Shown here: positions 10,751 through 23,314 of the stretch, piece by piece
How the letters are laid out: each line of letters begins with the position of its first letter
Position numbering within the stretch: position 1 is the stretch's first letter
Assembly (NCBI GenBank): GCA_015039465.1
Contig: MU130553.1
Span: 399,676-463,675 of the forward strand
Length of the DNA stretch: 64,000 nucleotides
DNA from: Phlegmacium glaucopus
Lineage: Eukaryota; Basidiomycota; Agaricomycetes; Agaricales; Cortinariaceae
Reading direction: 5' to 3'
Translations under genes and position numbers: made by a program
The notes under the pieces: model-generated
Told to the model about the DNA's origin: nothing
Seen by the model: only the letters and a program-made list of their open reading frames with translations
Databases searched by the model: none

Positions 10751-11150
10751 AAGTAGTCATACCAAATGATGCAGTAGCCTTTTTGAGGGGCGAAGTTGCA
10801 CTGTGAGAGGTAATTGATTGAGTCGACAGCCATTGTTTAATTAGATTGATGTTAGACCTACGGCAATGGGATATGAATGCGATGATAAAGACTGTAACCG
10901 GATCCGTTACTAAGTGAAGCCAAGAAATCAGATTGAATGCGTACAATGTGTGAACAAGTAGCCCTACTAAATCATGTGTACGCCTTTTTGAGGGGCCAAA
11001 GTCGCACTGTGAGGGGCGATCAAGTGATGAGACCAATGGCCATTCATTAGTTACATGTAAGACCCAATGGCGATGACAATCAAGACGCATCGTGATGTTA
11101 CTAAGTGAGGGAAAGAAATTCAATGGAACAAATATGATGCTAAAATCAGT
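10751..11150. repeat. Diverged tandem duplication, period about 205 bp
   Basis: Two similar blocks start at 10751 (AAGTAGTCATACCAAATGAT) and 10956 (AAGTAGCCCTACTAAATCAT). Both continue through CGCCTTTTTGAGGGGC-like, GCACTGTGAG, GCCAT, GTTAGACC/GTAAGACC and GTTACTAAGTGA sequence in the same order. No coding frame is conserved between them. The block lies between the decayed gene and a gene fragment at 11450. Confidence 0.65.
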
Positions 11151-11449
11151 TGTTCACATACTTCTGGTAGTTGTGCTGAGGCACATAACTTGTTGACCAG
11201 CAGATCAAGTAGAGGAGACAGCGAGTAGAGGAGACAGTGAGTAGAGGAGTTGTCGGGGGGGGGAGGTTGATGAGATTCGTGCAAAGCATGAGAACAAGAA
11301 TGAGAACAAGTTGATAATCCGAATTTCAGATCAGCTGATCTCAACGCGTTATCACATGTGATCTCAACATGTTTGTTTGCTAAGACATTGGTACCTTGTG
11401 TAAGTGTCTCTCACTCATCTTGCACATCATCTAATCTTTTCCGCTTCAG

Positions 11450-11961
11450 CCTGATGGAGCGAGCACTTTCTCAGTGATCAACGATTGGTTTGGAAAGGCC
11501 GAAAAGAAGATTACACTCAGGTAAATGCCTCGCAATTTCCTCAAGACCTCATCTGAAGTGATCTGTGCTATCGTCCTGCAGGAGCTATTCTGAAGCATTC
11601 TGGGTCCTTGCTTGTCCCATGAAGCTTTCGTTCGCAGATAAGGTTCGTGTCTCCTCTCAGGGTTATTGCATGCATTATCTAACACTTTTTTGCTCAGCTT
11701 ACACCAGATTCTATGGAACCGGTATTGCTAAAAGCACGGCAGGTGGACGGATCAGCTGGTGAGAATATTACCTTGATAAATGACTGAATACTCATGTCTT
11801 GCGTTCTAGTCTCCTTGACGTACACTGCCCTCCATACTTTCATCCCACATCCGGCCACAGACGGCAGCTCTTATTTCTCTGCAACCGTACGCACGTGTCC
11901 CACACCATTTTTCAGAATGGATCACATGCAGTGCAGTCTTGATGCGATTTTTGGCTCTTGA
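11450..11961 (+). CDS. C-terminal fragment of an unrecognised spliced gene
   Basis: Four exons (11450-11520, 11582-11642, 11698-11758, 11810-11961) with GT-AG introns sum to 345 nt and give 114 in-frame residues ending at TGA 11959-11961. The protein reads PDGASTFSVINDWFGKAEKK, SYSEAFWVLACPMKLSFADK, LTPDSMEPVLLKARQVDGSA, then VSLTYTALHTFIPHPATDG. A good acceptor (CTTCAG) precedes the first exon, so the gene continues upstream, but I find no preceding exon or start. The perfect phase across three introns argues that it was functional recently. I do not recognise the family. Confidence 0.5.
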
Positions 11962-13431
11962 TGCCCCCCTTTGCATTTCCACCCTCTGTTGTCCCCAACC
12001 TCTGATGAAGCCCAACCGCTATAAATCGTTGTTTGTGTTGTTATTAAACACCAACCAGAGGGAACTGGACCAGACTTTAGGTCAGAATATCCCCCTGTGT
12101 TCGTTTAGGGAAGGTATAACCAGAGACTAGTAAGCACACTTGGTTAAGAGAGAGTAGAGGAGGATGAGGATGATCAAGGAAGAGTCTTTGGTGAGACTAT
12201 AGCGGTTGACAGTAGAGGACAGTGACAGATAAAAGGGCTGAAAAAGCGAAGGGAGTAGAGGATGAGGATGTGGATGATAGAGTCTTCAGTAAGACTATAA
12301 CAGTAGAGAGATGGATTGACAGTAAAGGAGTAAAAAAAGCGAACTTGAGGAAGGAATTCACTGGAATTCCACTGAGATGATGATTGTTGGGGGGTAAGAA
12401 TGAATTGAACTGAACTACCTATCCTGGTACAAAAGAGCAGTATTTATACCTAAGGATGAGGCTATGTAAAACAATAAAAAAGAAAGAAGTACGCGCTGTC
12501 AAAGGAAGAATGATGAAGAGAGGACAGCTGCAAGAAGAAAAGAACAATGGAAAAGAAAAAGGAACAGAAAAAGAATCTGTAAAGTGTCAAACTGTGAGAG
12601 AAAAGAAGAGAAGGCAGTGTACATAGTCCAATAGCAAAAATATATCGACTCCATACACGTGTGGTCATGTCAAATATGTGAAAGGTCCTGAGTCAACACT
12701 TGAAAGGCGCAGCCTTGTTCCCAAGAAAATACTACCTGCCCATGATCCCATGTCGCGCAGCCTTGATAACACTTGACACACTGCGAGAATAATCCTCTGC
12801 TGCTGATTCATCTGCAATTCCTGCTTAGTCGTGATCCTCCTGGACTTCCTAAATTGTCATAAAGAGGGTGGGAAGGCTTCAGGTACCGCGTGAATGATGG
12901 TTTTGGCAGTGAGTGATAAGATAAGAGGTAGATGAGTGAGGATAGGGGACTGAGTGTGATCCAGGAGCGAGGTATGGCAAGATAGATAGCTGAGGCAAAG
13001 ACTTGTGGGTCCATAGCCACAACAACGATGACAAAGCCTTTGACATAATGGGAGATGTAGCTGATGCATCCATAAACAGGCCGTTCTTGAAATGATGGGC
13101 CATAGATGCGATCAAACGCGAGCCAATGACCGATGCGAATAGTAGATTGATCGCTTTGTTGAATTGCTAGCCAAGGAACGAATGGATGGTAGATATTAAG
13201 GAGCATGTCGATGGTGTAAATGATGGATAGCATAGTAGAAGACATTGAGGATATGATGAGCGATGAGGATGATAACGTTGAACGAATAATTTTGTCAACC
13301 AGGAACGCGATTCAGGGCTGCTTCCAAAATAGGTAAGTGAATTCAAAGTCCGCTTATTTTCATGATGGCAACTTTTAAGCTTTGTTCTCATGCTACCAAT
13401 CAGTATTGGTGCGTGATACCGCCTCTTCAAG
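11962..13431. other. Purine-rich intergenic DNA with internal repeats
   Basis: Bases 12,130-12,340 are GA-rich and hold two diverged copies of a block reading GTAGAGGA-GGATGAGGATG-GAGTCTT-GTAAGACTATA-AGTAGAG. Open frames on the minus strand at 12,808-13,430 look like by-products of the purine bias; they show no domain. The stretch may contain the 5' end of the Plavaka element that follows, but I could not place a terminal repeat. Confidence 0.4.
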
Positions 13432-16400
13432 TTTTTCTGTCCCTTGCGTGAGCAAGGCTGTTCAAAGCGATTCCGAAGTCAAGCTGGACGTACTTACCAC
13501 ATTCGCACATGTCATACGAACCACAACATTGTAACACCACCTCCAGACTCTCCCCACGGTTCTGAATCCCCCATGCCATTATCGCCACCCCCACTCGATG
13601 TTTCCAACCCAGATATCCCCAACCTGGCATCTCCAATGCTCACAGAGCGTTCTTCGCCACACCCAGCACAGCCCAAAAAGAATTACCACCCTTGGTTGAC
13701 GGGTGAGTTTTATTTTCAAATAACCATTTATCCTCATCTTTTGACCGTCCTTACGATTTCCAGGAACGCCTTGTGACCAAAAGGGTGATTTTTTGCCTGA
13801 GAGGACACCACCTCCCCCCAGGTCTAACCCAGGCCCAGATGACTGGGAGCCGTTCAAGGACGAGGTTCAATTCCTCATCGGCAACTTTCTTTACTGGCAG
13901 GAGGAAATGTCAGCAGGAAACATAGACGTTCTTTTGGATCTCTGGGCACTGAACATGGCAAAGCACGACGATTTGGGTCCTTTTTCATCGTATGAACATA
14001 TGTATGCGACTATTGATAACATCAAACATGGGGATGCACCATGGAAAACGTTCACGACGTCTTACGCTGGTGAACTCGGACCAAACGCACCTGGCTGGCA
14101 GCTTGAAGATTACGAAGTCTGGTTCCGAGACCCAGATCTCATTGTCCGGAACATGCTCAATAATCCAGATTTTGATGGCCAGTTTGATTATGCTCCTTAT
14201 GTTGACCTCGACAAGGCTGGCCAGAGGAGGTGGAATGAGTTTATGTCCGGAAACTTTTCCTGGAGACACGCAGTGAGTCTGGTGATGTTTTTTTTTTTTT
14301 CCATAATAAACTCATGTGAAAACTGCCTTTGGACTGAGATATATGACGTGGACGCAACAACACAAGGTGCAATGTATTGCCCCATAATCCTGGGTGCAGA
14401 CAAAACCACAGTGTCAGTGGCGACAGGACACGTGGAATATCATCTGCTATACCTCTCAATTGGGAATGTCCACAACACGGTTCGTTGTGCGCATCGGAAT
14501 GCCGTTGTCCCAGTTGGGTTTCTGGCAATACCGAAGAGTATGTGAATTCATTGACCCTGATACACTATGCCTTATAATATTTTAGGTGACCGAAAATATG
14601 ACAATGACCCCTCATTTCGCAAGTTCAAACGCCAATTGTACCATGCCATGCTCGCAACAATTCTCAAGCCACTACATCCAGGCATGACAGAGCCTGTGAT
14701 TCATTGTTGTCCTGATGGGCACTACCGAAAAATTATTTACGATCTTGCGGCTTTTATTGCCGATTATCCTGAGCAGGTTGCACTTGCAGGGACTGTCTCA
14801 GGCTGGTGTCCAAAGTAAGTGCTTGTCTCACTCTCAGGTTGTATCATGGCTTTTAATTCATGACAGGTGTACAGCGTTGCCAACAGATATAGATGGGCTT
14901 CATGGTCGTTGAACGCGAGCATTCACAGACGAGTTACTGGACACGCTGAATTCCAAGACCTTGTGGGATGAGTATGGAATTGATGACAATATTTTGGTAT
15001 GTAAACTTGTTACTCCTTACATCCCTCAGTTTTGACTCTGAACCAGCCCTTCACCCATGACTTTCCACGAGCCGACATATACAAGATATTAACACCCGAT
15101 CTGCTTCATCAAGTGATAAAGGGGACCTTCAAGGACCACCTCGTTACCTGGGTGGGTGAATACCTGGTTCTCAAACATGGAGAAGCACGAGGAAACAAAA
15201 TTCTCGATGACATTGATAGGTGGTTTGTCCCCTTCCATTCATTTCTGAATCTTATTATAAATGATTGATGGATAACACATTCTGGGTATAGAATCGCAGC
15301 AGCTCCTCTCTTCCCAAACCTTCGTCGATTTCCACATGGCTGTCGCTTCAAACAATGGACAGGTGACGATTCAAAAGCATTGATGAAGGTGTGTTAAAGA
15401 TTACCATCATCCAAGTTCCAGTCATTCACATCCAAAATTTTATAGGTTTATGTGTCAGCTATTGCTGGTCATATTCCTTCGGAGATGACTCAAGCCATAT
15501 CCTCTTTCCTGGACATTTGCTATATCGCCCGTCATGCTGATTTGAACCATGCGGCACTCCAAGCCTTCGACACCGTGCTCACAAAGTTTTACCGACTTCG
15601 GGAAGTGTTTCGTACATTAGGTGTTCGGCCAACTGGCTTCTCGCTACTGCGGCAACACTCTCTCTCCCACTACCACCATCTTATTGAGGAATTCAGAGCC
15701 CCAGGAGGGGTTTGCTCGTCCATCACAGAGTCCCGGCATATCACCGCCGTCAAGAAGCCCTGGCGTCGCTCCAGTCGTTACAAAGCCCTTGGCCAGATGC
15801 TCGTAACTAACCAGCGTCTAGACAAATTAGCTGCAGCAAGGGTTGATTTCGTTAACCGTGGCATGTTGGATCCCAAGAATCCACAACCTCCAGGCATGCC
15901 AATCTCAGCACCTACGGTGGGACGGGAGAATAGGGATGATGCTGATGCAGAGGAGGAGGAAGCTGAGCAACCAGTAGTTGGTCCTTTGGGCCCTGCACAA
16001 GTGGGGATGGTAATGGGCAATGTAACACTTGCCCGGACTCGGAGTATGTCTATTTTCTATTGTACTGCCTAACATTTCATTGATATGCTTTCTAGTTCGC
16101 CATTATCCACGTTCTCTGGAGGCACTCACTGCTCATATCAATCAGCCTCAACTACCTGCACTAGCTCGCCGTTTCCTGTTTGACCAACTCAACAAAAACT
16201 CCAGTGTCACATCTGATGATGTTAGCCTTGAAGACTGCCCAGTGATTTCGAGCAAGATCTCAGTCTTTCACTCAGCTGTTGCCTCTTTTTTTGCCCCAAG
16301 CGACAAATGTGGCCTTCGTGGGATGCACCAAGAACATATCCGATCTTGTCCACTGTGGCGAGGGAAAGCACCGTGCTGGGATTGTGTTTTTGTGGTTGAG

Positions 16401-16754
16401 CATGAAGATAAGCCTGGGATGCGTGGGATGAATATTGCACGCGTGCAGTTGTTCTTCTCATTCACACACAACAGTAAAGAATATGCATGTTGCCTTGTCG
16501 AGTGGTTCTCAAGAATGGGTCGATCATGCGATAGTGATACAGGAATGTGGAAGGTTCGTCCAGATATCCAACAGGGTCAGCGGTTGTGTTCAGTTATTCA
16601 TCTTGACTCTATTCTATGTGGGGCGCATCTCCTGCCCATTTTTGGACACAAATTCTTACCAATTAACTTTGATTACTCTTATTCTCTTGATGCGTTTGCA
16701 GGTTACTATGTCAATCATTTTGCAGATCACCACTCTCATGAAATCATCTCTTAG
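13432..16754 (+). pseudogene. Plavaka-type (CACTA-like) transposase with premature stop
   Basis: Nine exons are recognised (introns 13703-13763, 14273-14338, 14538-14585, 14815-14866, 14997-15046, 15220-15291, 15389-15445, 16044-16095). The N terminus has a Cys2His2-like finger (CPLREQGCSKRFRSQAGRTY, HIRTCH). The core has SGNFSWRHA, PIILGADKTTVSVATGHVEY, LYLSIGNVHN, GFLAIPKSDRKYDNDPSFRK, DYPEQVALAGTVSGWCPKCT, FPRADIYKILTPDLLHQVIK, IDRRIAAAPLFPNLRRFPHG, FKQWTGDDSKALMKVY and HYHHLIEEFRAPGGVCSSIT. These are the hallmark blocks of Plavaka transposases found across Agaricomycetes. An in-frame TGA at 14910-14912 (GLHGR*TRAF) is one C-to-T change from CGA. No ATG is in frame upstream of the finger (TGA at 13414-13416), so the start is lost or lies in an unseen upstream exon. 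Confidence 0.88.
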
Positions 16755-18531
16755 TCTATCATTCTTCCTTTATGTTAGCAGGTTACACTTTCCTCACTTG
16801 GTTCTGTCTTGTGATAGTATAATATATAAGTTGCTCCCTGAAAGCATTGTGGGATTCAAATGAGTACAAGATCAGTAAATTGGGTACTATGGGATGGAAG
16901 TGCTAGACCTAGTAGACTAGTCTGGAGTACTGGAGAAATAATTACAAATTTTTGAAACTAGCCCTAGTGACTCTAGTGATGCTAGCTCTTTCCAGCACTT
17001 ACAGTGAGCCTAGCAGCATGTTATTTTCCTGATGTAGATTAAGACCATGAGTGTACAGAAGGTATAAACTGGGGAACTACTGCTATGGGTATGGCTCTTT
17101 ATATACCACTGGTATGAGTCATGATAACTATGAGTCATAGTCCAAAGATAGGTAAGGATCCAGAAGTGAGTTACAATGAGCAAAGGCAAAACTAAGTATA
17201 TTACAATATAAGGCCAAAGGGGGGAAAAATGAAGTGGGTCTGTTCATAACAGCTGCCTGCTACCTTACATTCATCTAATCTTCATCTACTAACTCTCCAT
17301 ATGTATACTCTACTGATAAGTGAAGGTTGAGCAGCTCTTAACCAGTAACTAACTTACAGACAATCATTAGATGTGTGAAAATTCATCAGACATGGCCAGA
17401 AAGGGGTCAAAATTTACTGTCTGTTTGTTTATATTGTGGAATACAATATCATATGTGCCAGATATAGGGAAGCTGTGAGGGTGGCCTGTAGTCTGAGCCA
17501 GTGAGCCAGAGGTAAGCAACCAAAGGTAAGGTCTATCAACAACTCACTATTGTTGAATGATTTGGGATGGCATGTCTCTAACATCTCCCAAAATTGATAA
17601 ATAATTGTTCCATCATAGGCATGTGATTTGGTGATGAGATGTAATATAAAATGAGCCATAGGACTTTCTAACCACTAGAGGAAAGGCCACTGTCCATGAT
17701 CTTCCTCATTTTTCACCAGTCCCAACCTCTGTCAATAATGTTTAGGCATGATGCTCCATAAAACTGTATGCATGATGGAGAAAAGATGAAAATTGTACTG
17801 GCTAACCCAACTACAACAACCTCAACATTGTGTGACCAAACTGATTGGTAAACACACAACAAAATGTGCTAGACACCCATTTTCTTATAATATGGATAAG
17901 CATGCATTAGCTCTATTGAGAAATGTGTTGGGGAAGAAGATAGGGCTCACACATTGTGAAGTGAACTACCCTGGTCTTGTGACAAGCTTTCTGCTTCATC
18001 TTACAAGGACTTGGAGGGTGTTTTTGAATGAATTTTGGTAGAATCTGGGAAGTGCCATCCTACACTACAGGAAAGCATAGTGCTTGGAAGGTGTCTGGTT
18101 CAGTCTTTTGTCTATATTTGGAAAGACCAAAACTGAGACCAGTCCTCCCTGGCTCAAAGCACTCAAAAAACCTGGCCCTGTAGGTGGTAGTAGATAAAAT
18201 ACCTATTTTTTTGCTAAGTACGTGTATAGAGTGGCTGCAGTCACCTACAGTCATTAATGATGTGTGACTGTTAAGGTAGGAATTACTGGGGTAAAATACA
18301 AAAAAAACAATGTTATTTGTAGGAACCAATTCCAATGGTTACTGTAGTCTGTAGATATTTACAACCAAAAAGTAATGATATGAAAAAATAAATTACAATG
18401 GTTAAAGTAGGAATTTAGTTGGGTAAAATGCAACTAAAAAGATAACAAAAAATCATATCATTGACTTGTTTTGTTTCACTTAGTTTTTAATTGTAATATA
18501 TAGAAACTATAGCTAGTAACAATTATATATG
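16755..18531. other. AT-rich gene-free DNA
   Basis: This follows the transposase stop. Short direct repeats occur near 18,275-18,310 and 18,402-18,440 (GTAGGAATT...GGGTAAAAT...CAA...AAAAAACAA type). I see no coding or RNA gene. The 3' end of the Plavaka element must lie here, but its inverted terminal repeat was not found. Confidence 0.4.
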
Positions 18532-18694
18532 CCCTTCCCTCCTGACTAAGTAATATATCTCTTGCTTCCCCCTCTTGCCTCTGTGAGGCTACAAGCAGAG
18601 GGGCAGGTGCCTGCAGCCCCCTTCCTTTGCTCAAAGCCTCAAAAAGGCAAGAGGGGGCAAAGGTTGTTCTTATTTTTATTATATTTTGCCTTCA

Positions 18695-19000
<306 letters not shown>

Positions 19001-19025
19001 TCAAAAAAAAAAATTAAGAAAGATT

Positions 19026-19037
19026 GGACTATATCTT
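19026..19037 (-). other. Group I intron P7-type core motif (relic)
   Basis: The minus strand reads AAGATATAGTCC, the conserved 3' strand of the P7 core helix (S element) of group I introns. It lies between the endonuclease stop and the cox1 exon, exactly where an intron-encoded ORF leaves room for the ribozyme 3' core. It is isolated in nuclear DNA and is not expected to splice. Confidence 0.65.
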
Positions 19038-19039
19038 CA

Positions 19040-19536
19040 ACTTATTCCACTTATTCATGAAATCTTGCCATGCTTTATGATGAATACTTAAAGGTTTAAA
19101 AGTTTTTAATTCATGTAAAACATAGTAGTCCTGAATAAGAAAGAATTGATCTGATTTATGGCTTCAAATTGTATTTTTTTTTAAATATTTTATAATATTT
19201 TTTATATCTTCATGGCTTTGTATGGACCATTGGTAATAACCATTTTGAGCACTATCAAAATAAATGTTTCCCTCTAATACTTCTTTGAAACATTGTACAT
19301 CTATGATCTTGCAGATGTTTATTTACTGCTCTAACACTTAGTTGAGGATAATTATTTCTCATACTTAGTGTAATTGTACCATCAGCATCAAAAAAGCCTG
19401 CAAACCAACTAGAATCTTTATCTAATATTTTAGGATAAATTACTGAAATACTAAGCTGTTGACATACATGATGTAATTGTTGAAGCCATGAAGTGTGCCA
19501 AATATAACTGTTAATACAATGAATAAGAGTGACCAT
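19040..19536 (-). pseudogene. LAGLIDADG homing endonuclease remnant
   Basis: From 19536 the minus strand reads DSSWFAGFFDADGTITLSMR (a LAGLIDADG helix), then NNYPQLSVRAVNKHLQD. After a frame break come NIYFDSAQNGYYQWSIQSHE, DIKNI, DQFFLIQDYYVLHELKTFKP and LSIHHKAWQDFMNKWNKL before a stop. This is the second half of a double-motif, intron-encoded endonuclease of the mitochondrial group I type. The first motif is absent, and there are frameshifts (near 19262) and a stop in the Lys-rich region at about 19140-19180. Read with the fungal mitochondrial code, some breaks may differ, but the gene is truncated and lies in the nucleus. Confidence 0.82.
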
Positions 19537-19944
19537 GCCTTGTAAATTAAAAGTTAAGAGTATTAAGCATTATGTGATAGTTTTATTTTAAAAGAGTCTG
19601 GCACTTCCTAAAGGGCTACTACCATGTATTTTATATTAAAATGTTCAGAAAAATAAGAGGAATCTATTGGTAATAAAATCATGATGTGACACATACTTTT
19701 GTATGTGTTATATGCAAAATAGTACAAAATATCCAGTAAAATGCTCTATGCTTATAAATATTTGCAACATATGTATTGTATACCATTAGAACTGTGTTAT
19801 TACAGGCATCCTAAATATAATCATGTGCTTGTGTCACATCTGATGTGTATTTTTAAGCATTTTATGTGTTTTAATGTTTCAAAAAAATGCTCATATTCCC
19901 ACACCCATAATACAGTTATATTTCCTCAATGTGTAACTTTCTAA

Positions 19945-20286
19945 CATTGCTGGCTCCAGGTGGTGTTTCCCTTAGAAAACCTTATTTTTAGACATGTTTT
20001 GTCATTTCCAAATAATCTTTCTCATGAAAACACAAAAAGTATTTCTGAAAGAAAAACTCTAAAAACACATCATGTGTTTCTCATGTGTTTCCCAAAGATA
20101 AATCTTATGTGTTTTTAAAGGTTTACCTTTTAGAAACAGCAGGGAAACACCTATTTCAGGGATTTTTTAAAAGTTTTTCTTTGAGAAACACTTTTTGTGT
20201 TTTCATGAGAAAGATTATTTGGAAATGACAAAACATGTCTAAAAATAAGTTTTTTCTAAGGGAAACACTACCTGGTGCCAGCAGTG
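19945..20286. mobile_element. Fold-back element with CACTG-type ends and TAA duplication
   Basis: Its 342 bp begin CATTGCTGGCTCCAGGTG and end with the inverted TACCTGGTGCCAGCAGTG. The arms are about 120 bp each and nearly complementary (TTTAGACATGTTTTGTCATT, CTTTCTCATGAAAACACAAA). TAA flanks both ends (19942-19944 and 20287-20289). Three-bp duplications and CACTG-like ends fit CACTA-like (including Plavaka-mobilised) or Harbinger-like elements; I cannot decide which. It is non-coding. Confidence 0.75.
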
Positions 20287-20493
20287 TAATGAGATACAAT
20301 ATGTCATGGCAGGCATAGTTGTAAGCATAAAGCACATCATTCTACTGGATATTTTGCATACAACACACAGAAAGCACATGTCACATCACAATTTTATTAC
20401 CAATAGATTCCTCATTTTTCCTGTCATTTTGGTATAAAATACATGATAGCCCTTCAGAAAGTGCCAGAATATATTATTTAGTCAGGAGGGAAG

Positions 20494-21065
20494 TGTTAAG
20501 TTTGAAACAAGGAAGTCACGTCGGAGTTACTCCGGAACGGAACTGGAACAGTAACCCGGAAAGGACGTTGGCCTCAGCATGTGTGCTGTGCCGCCCAGCT
20601 CCTAAGGTGTCCTGATTTTGGAACGGAAGGAGAAAGTAACAAGTCGGAAGACCTCAGTGACTTAGAGGAAAAACAAGAGGAGGAAACTAAGTTGATATTC
20701 GAACTGAGGGAAAACATACAAGTTTTGAGTACTTAAATAAATAAAGGAATAGCAACCGAAATATAAAAGATAAATATAAGTGCTGCGTTCTGCTCCCGGA
20801 AAGGTCCTGCATTCTTGGGTGAATAATCCATGGCGGGTATGATGACTGATGGTGGGAAGGATGATGACAAAGAATAGTGGTAGTGGTGAAGAAGTGGTAA
20901 CGGGTTTGGAGTATAGACGGAGAAACTGGAATGACACGGAGAAGTCTCGGGGTTGAACATAGGGAGAGTGGTTCAGGAAATAAGGGAAGGCACTGTACGG
21001 AGTACGGACTACTGGAGACAGCTCCGACGGAGCTGGACCGGAGTAACGTAAGACGGAATGTAACA
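20494..21065 (-). mobile_element. Solo LTR, copy C
   Basis: 572 bp, TGTTAAGTTTGAAACAAGG to CGGAATGTAACA, with perfect 5-bp target duplication GGAAG at 20489-20493 and 21066-21070. It has the same orientation as copies B and D and keeps more CpG sites than copy B. It is inserted in the right arm of the large inverted repeat. Confidence 0.9.
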
Positions 21066-21070
21066 GGAAG

Positions 21071-22489
21071 GGTATATATAGCTGTTAGTTTCCTTATATA
21101 TAATGGAATGATGGTGTAGTGGTCTTTAGTGTTGTGTCTTATCACCTCATATCAAATCATTTATCTACAGAAATTACAACATTAAAATTATAAAATTACT
21201 ATGATTTGAATAGTTATTTACAGTAATAAATCCACCTTAATTGTTATAATAACTACTCTAAACATAGAAAATTATGTGATTTTCCAGTGGAAGTACAGTT
21301 GTAAACAGCCTGGGTCTCTTAGTGGGGAAAATAAAGTATCTGAATTGGAAACAGAAATATGTGTATCTGGGGTGAATGCATGTGAGCAGCCAGTGCTTGT
21401 TGACTGATAAGGGTAAACTGCTCATTGCTATTGGAGAAACTATCCAGGAAAGGATTCCCTCCCCAAAGGTGTTTTTCATTCAACCCAGAAGGGGTCAGAG
21501 TGTTCATTTTTGCTGACTATATGCACAAAAACTTGAACTAGAAATCATGTGCACAAAAATTGCCAGGCATGTTGAAAACGGTGAGGAGTGCACTTTGAAG
21601 ATTAAATGAACTATAATAAAACCAAAAAATATCAAGTTGTTGTTTCCAAACACATCTATAAGGTCTAGTTCACAGCTGCCCAGAGCCCATAACCTGTTGA
21701 ACTTGGATCTAGATGCAAAGAGTGTATGCCTCAGTGTCAGTAACTAGTGTTTGACAACTATATATATTTACTTAGTTGCAAAGAGCACACTAAGGTCTGA
21801 GTTAGCTATATATGTTAGGGGACAACTTAGCTATCTAAGTAGACTGCTTAGCTTTAGAGAAGTGCTGGTCACCAGAAACCAAGTTAATTCCAAGGTGCCA
21901 CTCTAGGACAGCATCTGCTACCTTATATACAGATGGACCCATGATAACTACAGCCCCAGTAACTACACAGAGTATTGTAAATAGAATAGGACACAAATTT
22001 TACAAGGAACATGTGATAGATATCCACTGTGGGGTTGCACATGACTACTAAGGAGTGTTCATCATAACTAATAGTAACCATTCATAAAACAGAAGAGAGG
22101 AGGGATGGGTATTGTAGCTAGAAATAATATGCATAGTAATCTCCTTACAATATATCTGTATAGTAACAAAAGGGCAACATACTGCCTCAACGTCAGAAAC
22201 TAGTGGTTGACAACTGAGAGAGCAAAAAGGAAAAGGAGTATGTAATAAACAAATGGTAGTGTCACATAATCTGATAGACAACCTGACCTTATACTAGGTC
22301 AATACCCAGAAGGGAGTTTCAGTGATGTATATCCATATAAATAAGATGTGAATCACTGATCAGATACAATAAATAAGATTTTGTAAATGTGCATTGTTGT
22401 TTCTCTCTCTTGACCCAAATCCTCCTCTTGATGCTTGTGAGCTGATGAAGACCATAAAAACAGTACCAAGTATAATGCTTTGTCCATGT
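21071..22489. other. Repeat-derived non-coding DNA
   Basis: It contains two diverged direct copies of TGCCTCAGTGTCAGTAACTAG-TTGACAACT (about 21728 and 22182) and one copy of an LTR-like segment (22322-22404) shared with 30887-30962. No coding frame with family resemblance was found. Confidence 0.45.
22322..22404. repeat. LTR-like fragment, copy 1 (shared with 30887)
   Basis: Starting at GTGATGTATATCCATATAAATA and ending at GTGCATTGTTGTTTC, this segment is nearly identical to 30887-30962. It carries a TATA-like box (TATAAATA) and a polyadenylation-like AATAAA about 35 bases later, in the layout expected for an LTR promoter/R region. It has an extra CTGATCA that the second copy lacks. Confidence 0.6.
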
Positions 22490-23040
22490 TCATGTGTGGT
22501 TCAAACTGGTTGCCAGTGCAACATCAACTTGCCCATAACTTGGCTTGTATAACCCAGGCAGTCTCAGGCTGAGGTCTGAGTGAATGTGTGTCCTTTCCAT
22601 TGCCTCTATCTGGACCATCCCACCCCCTCCTAATGAATTTGATTCCAAGTCTCCATTCTCATCATAATATGATGATCTCACCAATAACTGGATGGCATCA
22701 CAGGCCTGGGGTATTCCCCACCATAGAAGTGCAGGACCTCCATAGAACATATCAACAATGATGGGAGGTGGAAACTCACTCATATCAGCCAGTTGACAAG
22801 CATCTTAATTGTGGGGAAACATATGTCTTATAGCAATGTCTTGTGGTGCAAAGTGCTACAGGATGAAGTGACCAGGAGAAGTTCTCCATCTGGTTCAACA
22901 ATAATAAATGTCACCATCAAAAAAGCCACCTGACCAAGTCCAAGGCTGATGTACAATGGTTGGAAGAGAAAACCCCATTGCAGATATCATTAATATCATC
23001 AATATTGTAATCTCCACCTCCTCAATTCATCACCAATTGG
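22490..23040 (-). pseudogene. Fragment of uncharacterised protein family
   Basis: The minus strand reads GFSLPTIVHQPWTWSGGFFD, then after a stop MSEFPPPIIVDMFYGGPALL, WWGIPQACDAIQLLVRSSYY, MERTHIHSDLSLRLPGLYKP and SYGQVDVALATSL. The long, varied, Trp/Pro/Gly-containing text looks like genuine protein, not chance ORF. Stops interrupt the upstream half (near 22,800-22,930). I do not know its function. It may be host-derived cargo or part of a transposon. Confidence 0.4.
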
Positions 23041-23314
23041 CAGATGTACTAAGGCAGATGTGAGGAAACATTACAGAATAAAGTTATAGAAACAAACAAG
23101 AAATGAACTCTTCACTTCCTTTGGAGTGTGGGAAGATATAAGCTCCTACACAAGATTGATGGGATGCATTTGTAACAATACAAATCCCAGACGCTTCTTG
23201 ATCCAGTACTGCCACCTCATCAAACTCTCCCACGGTCCACTATGCCGTTGAGCTGAGGGCAGAATTGCAGATCATAGTTAGTGTAGCACTACACTTCTTT
23301 AATCATCGCATAAC

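Noticed and set aside
12808..13430. Minus-strand open frames of 87-145 codons upstream of Plavaka
   Set aside because: They overlap in several frames, reflect purine bias and show no motif or intron structure.
13579..14528. Minus-strand open frames opposite the Plavaka exons
   Set aside because: They are antisense shadows of well-supported transposase exons.
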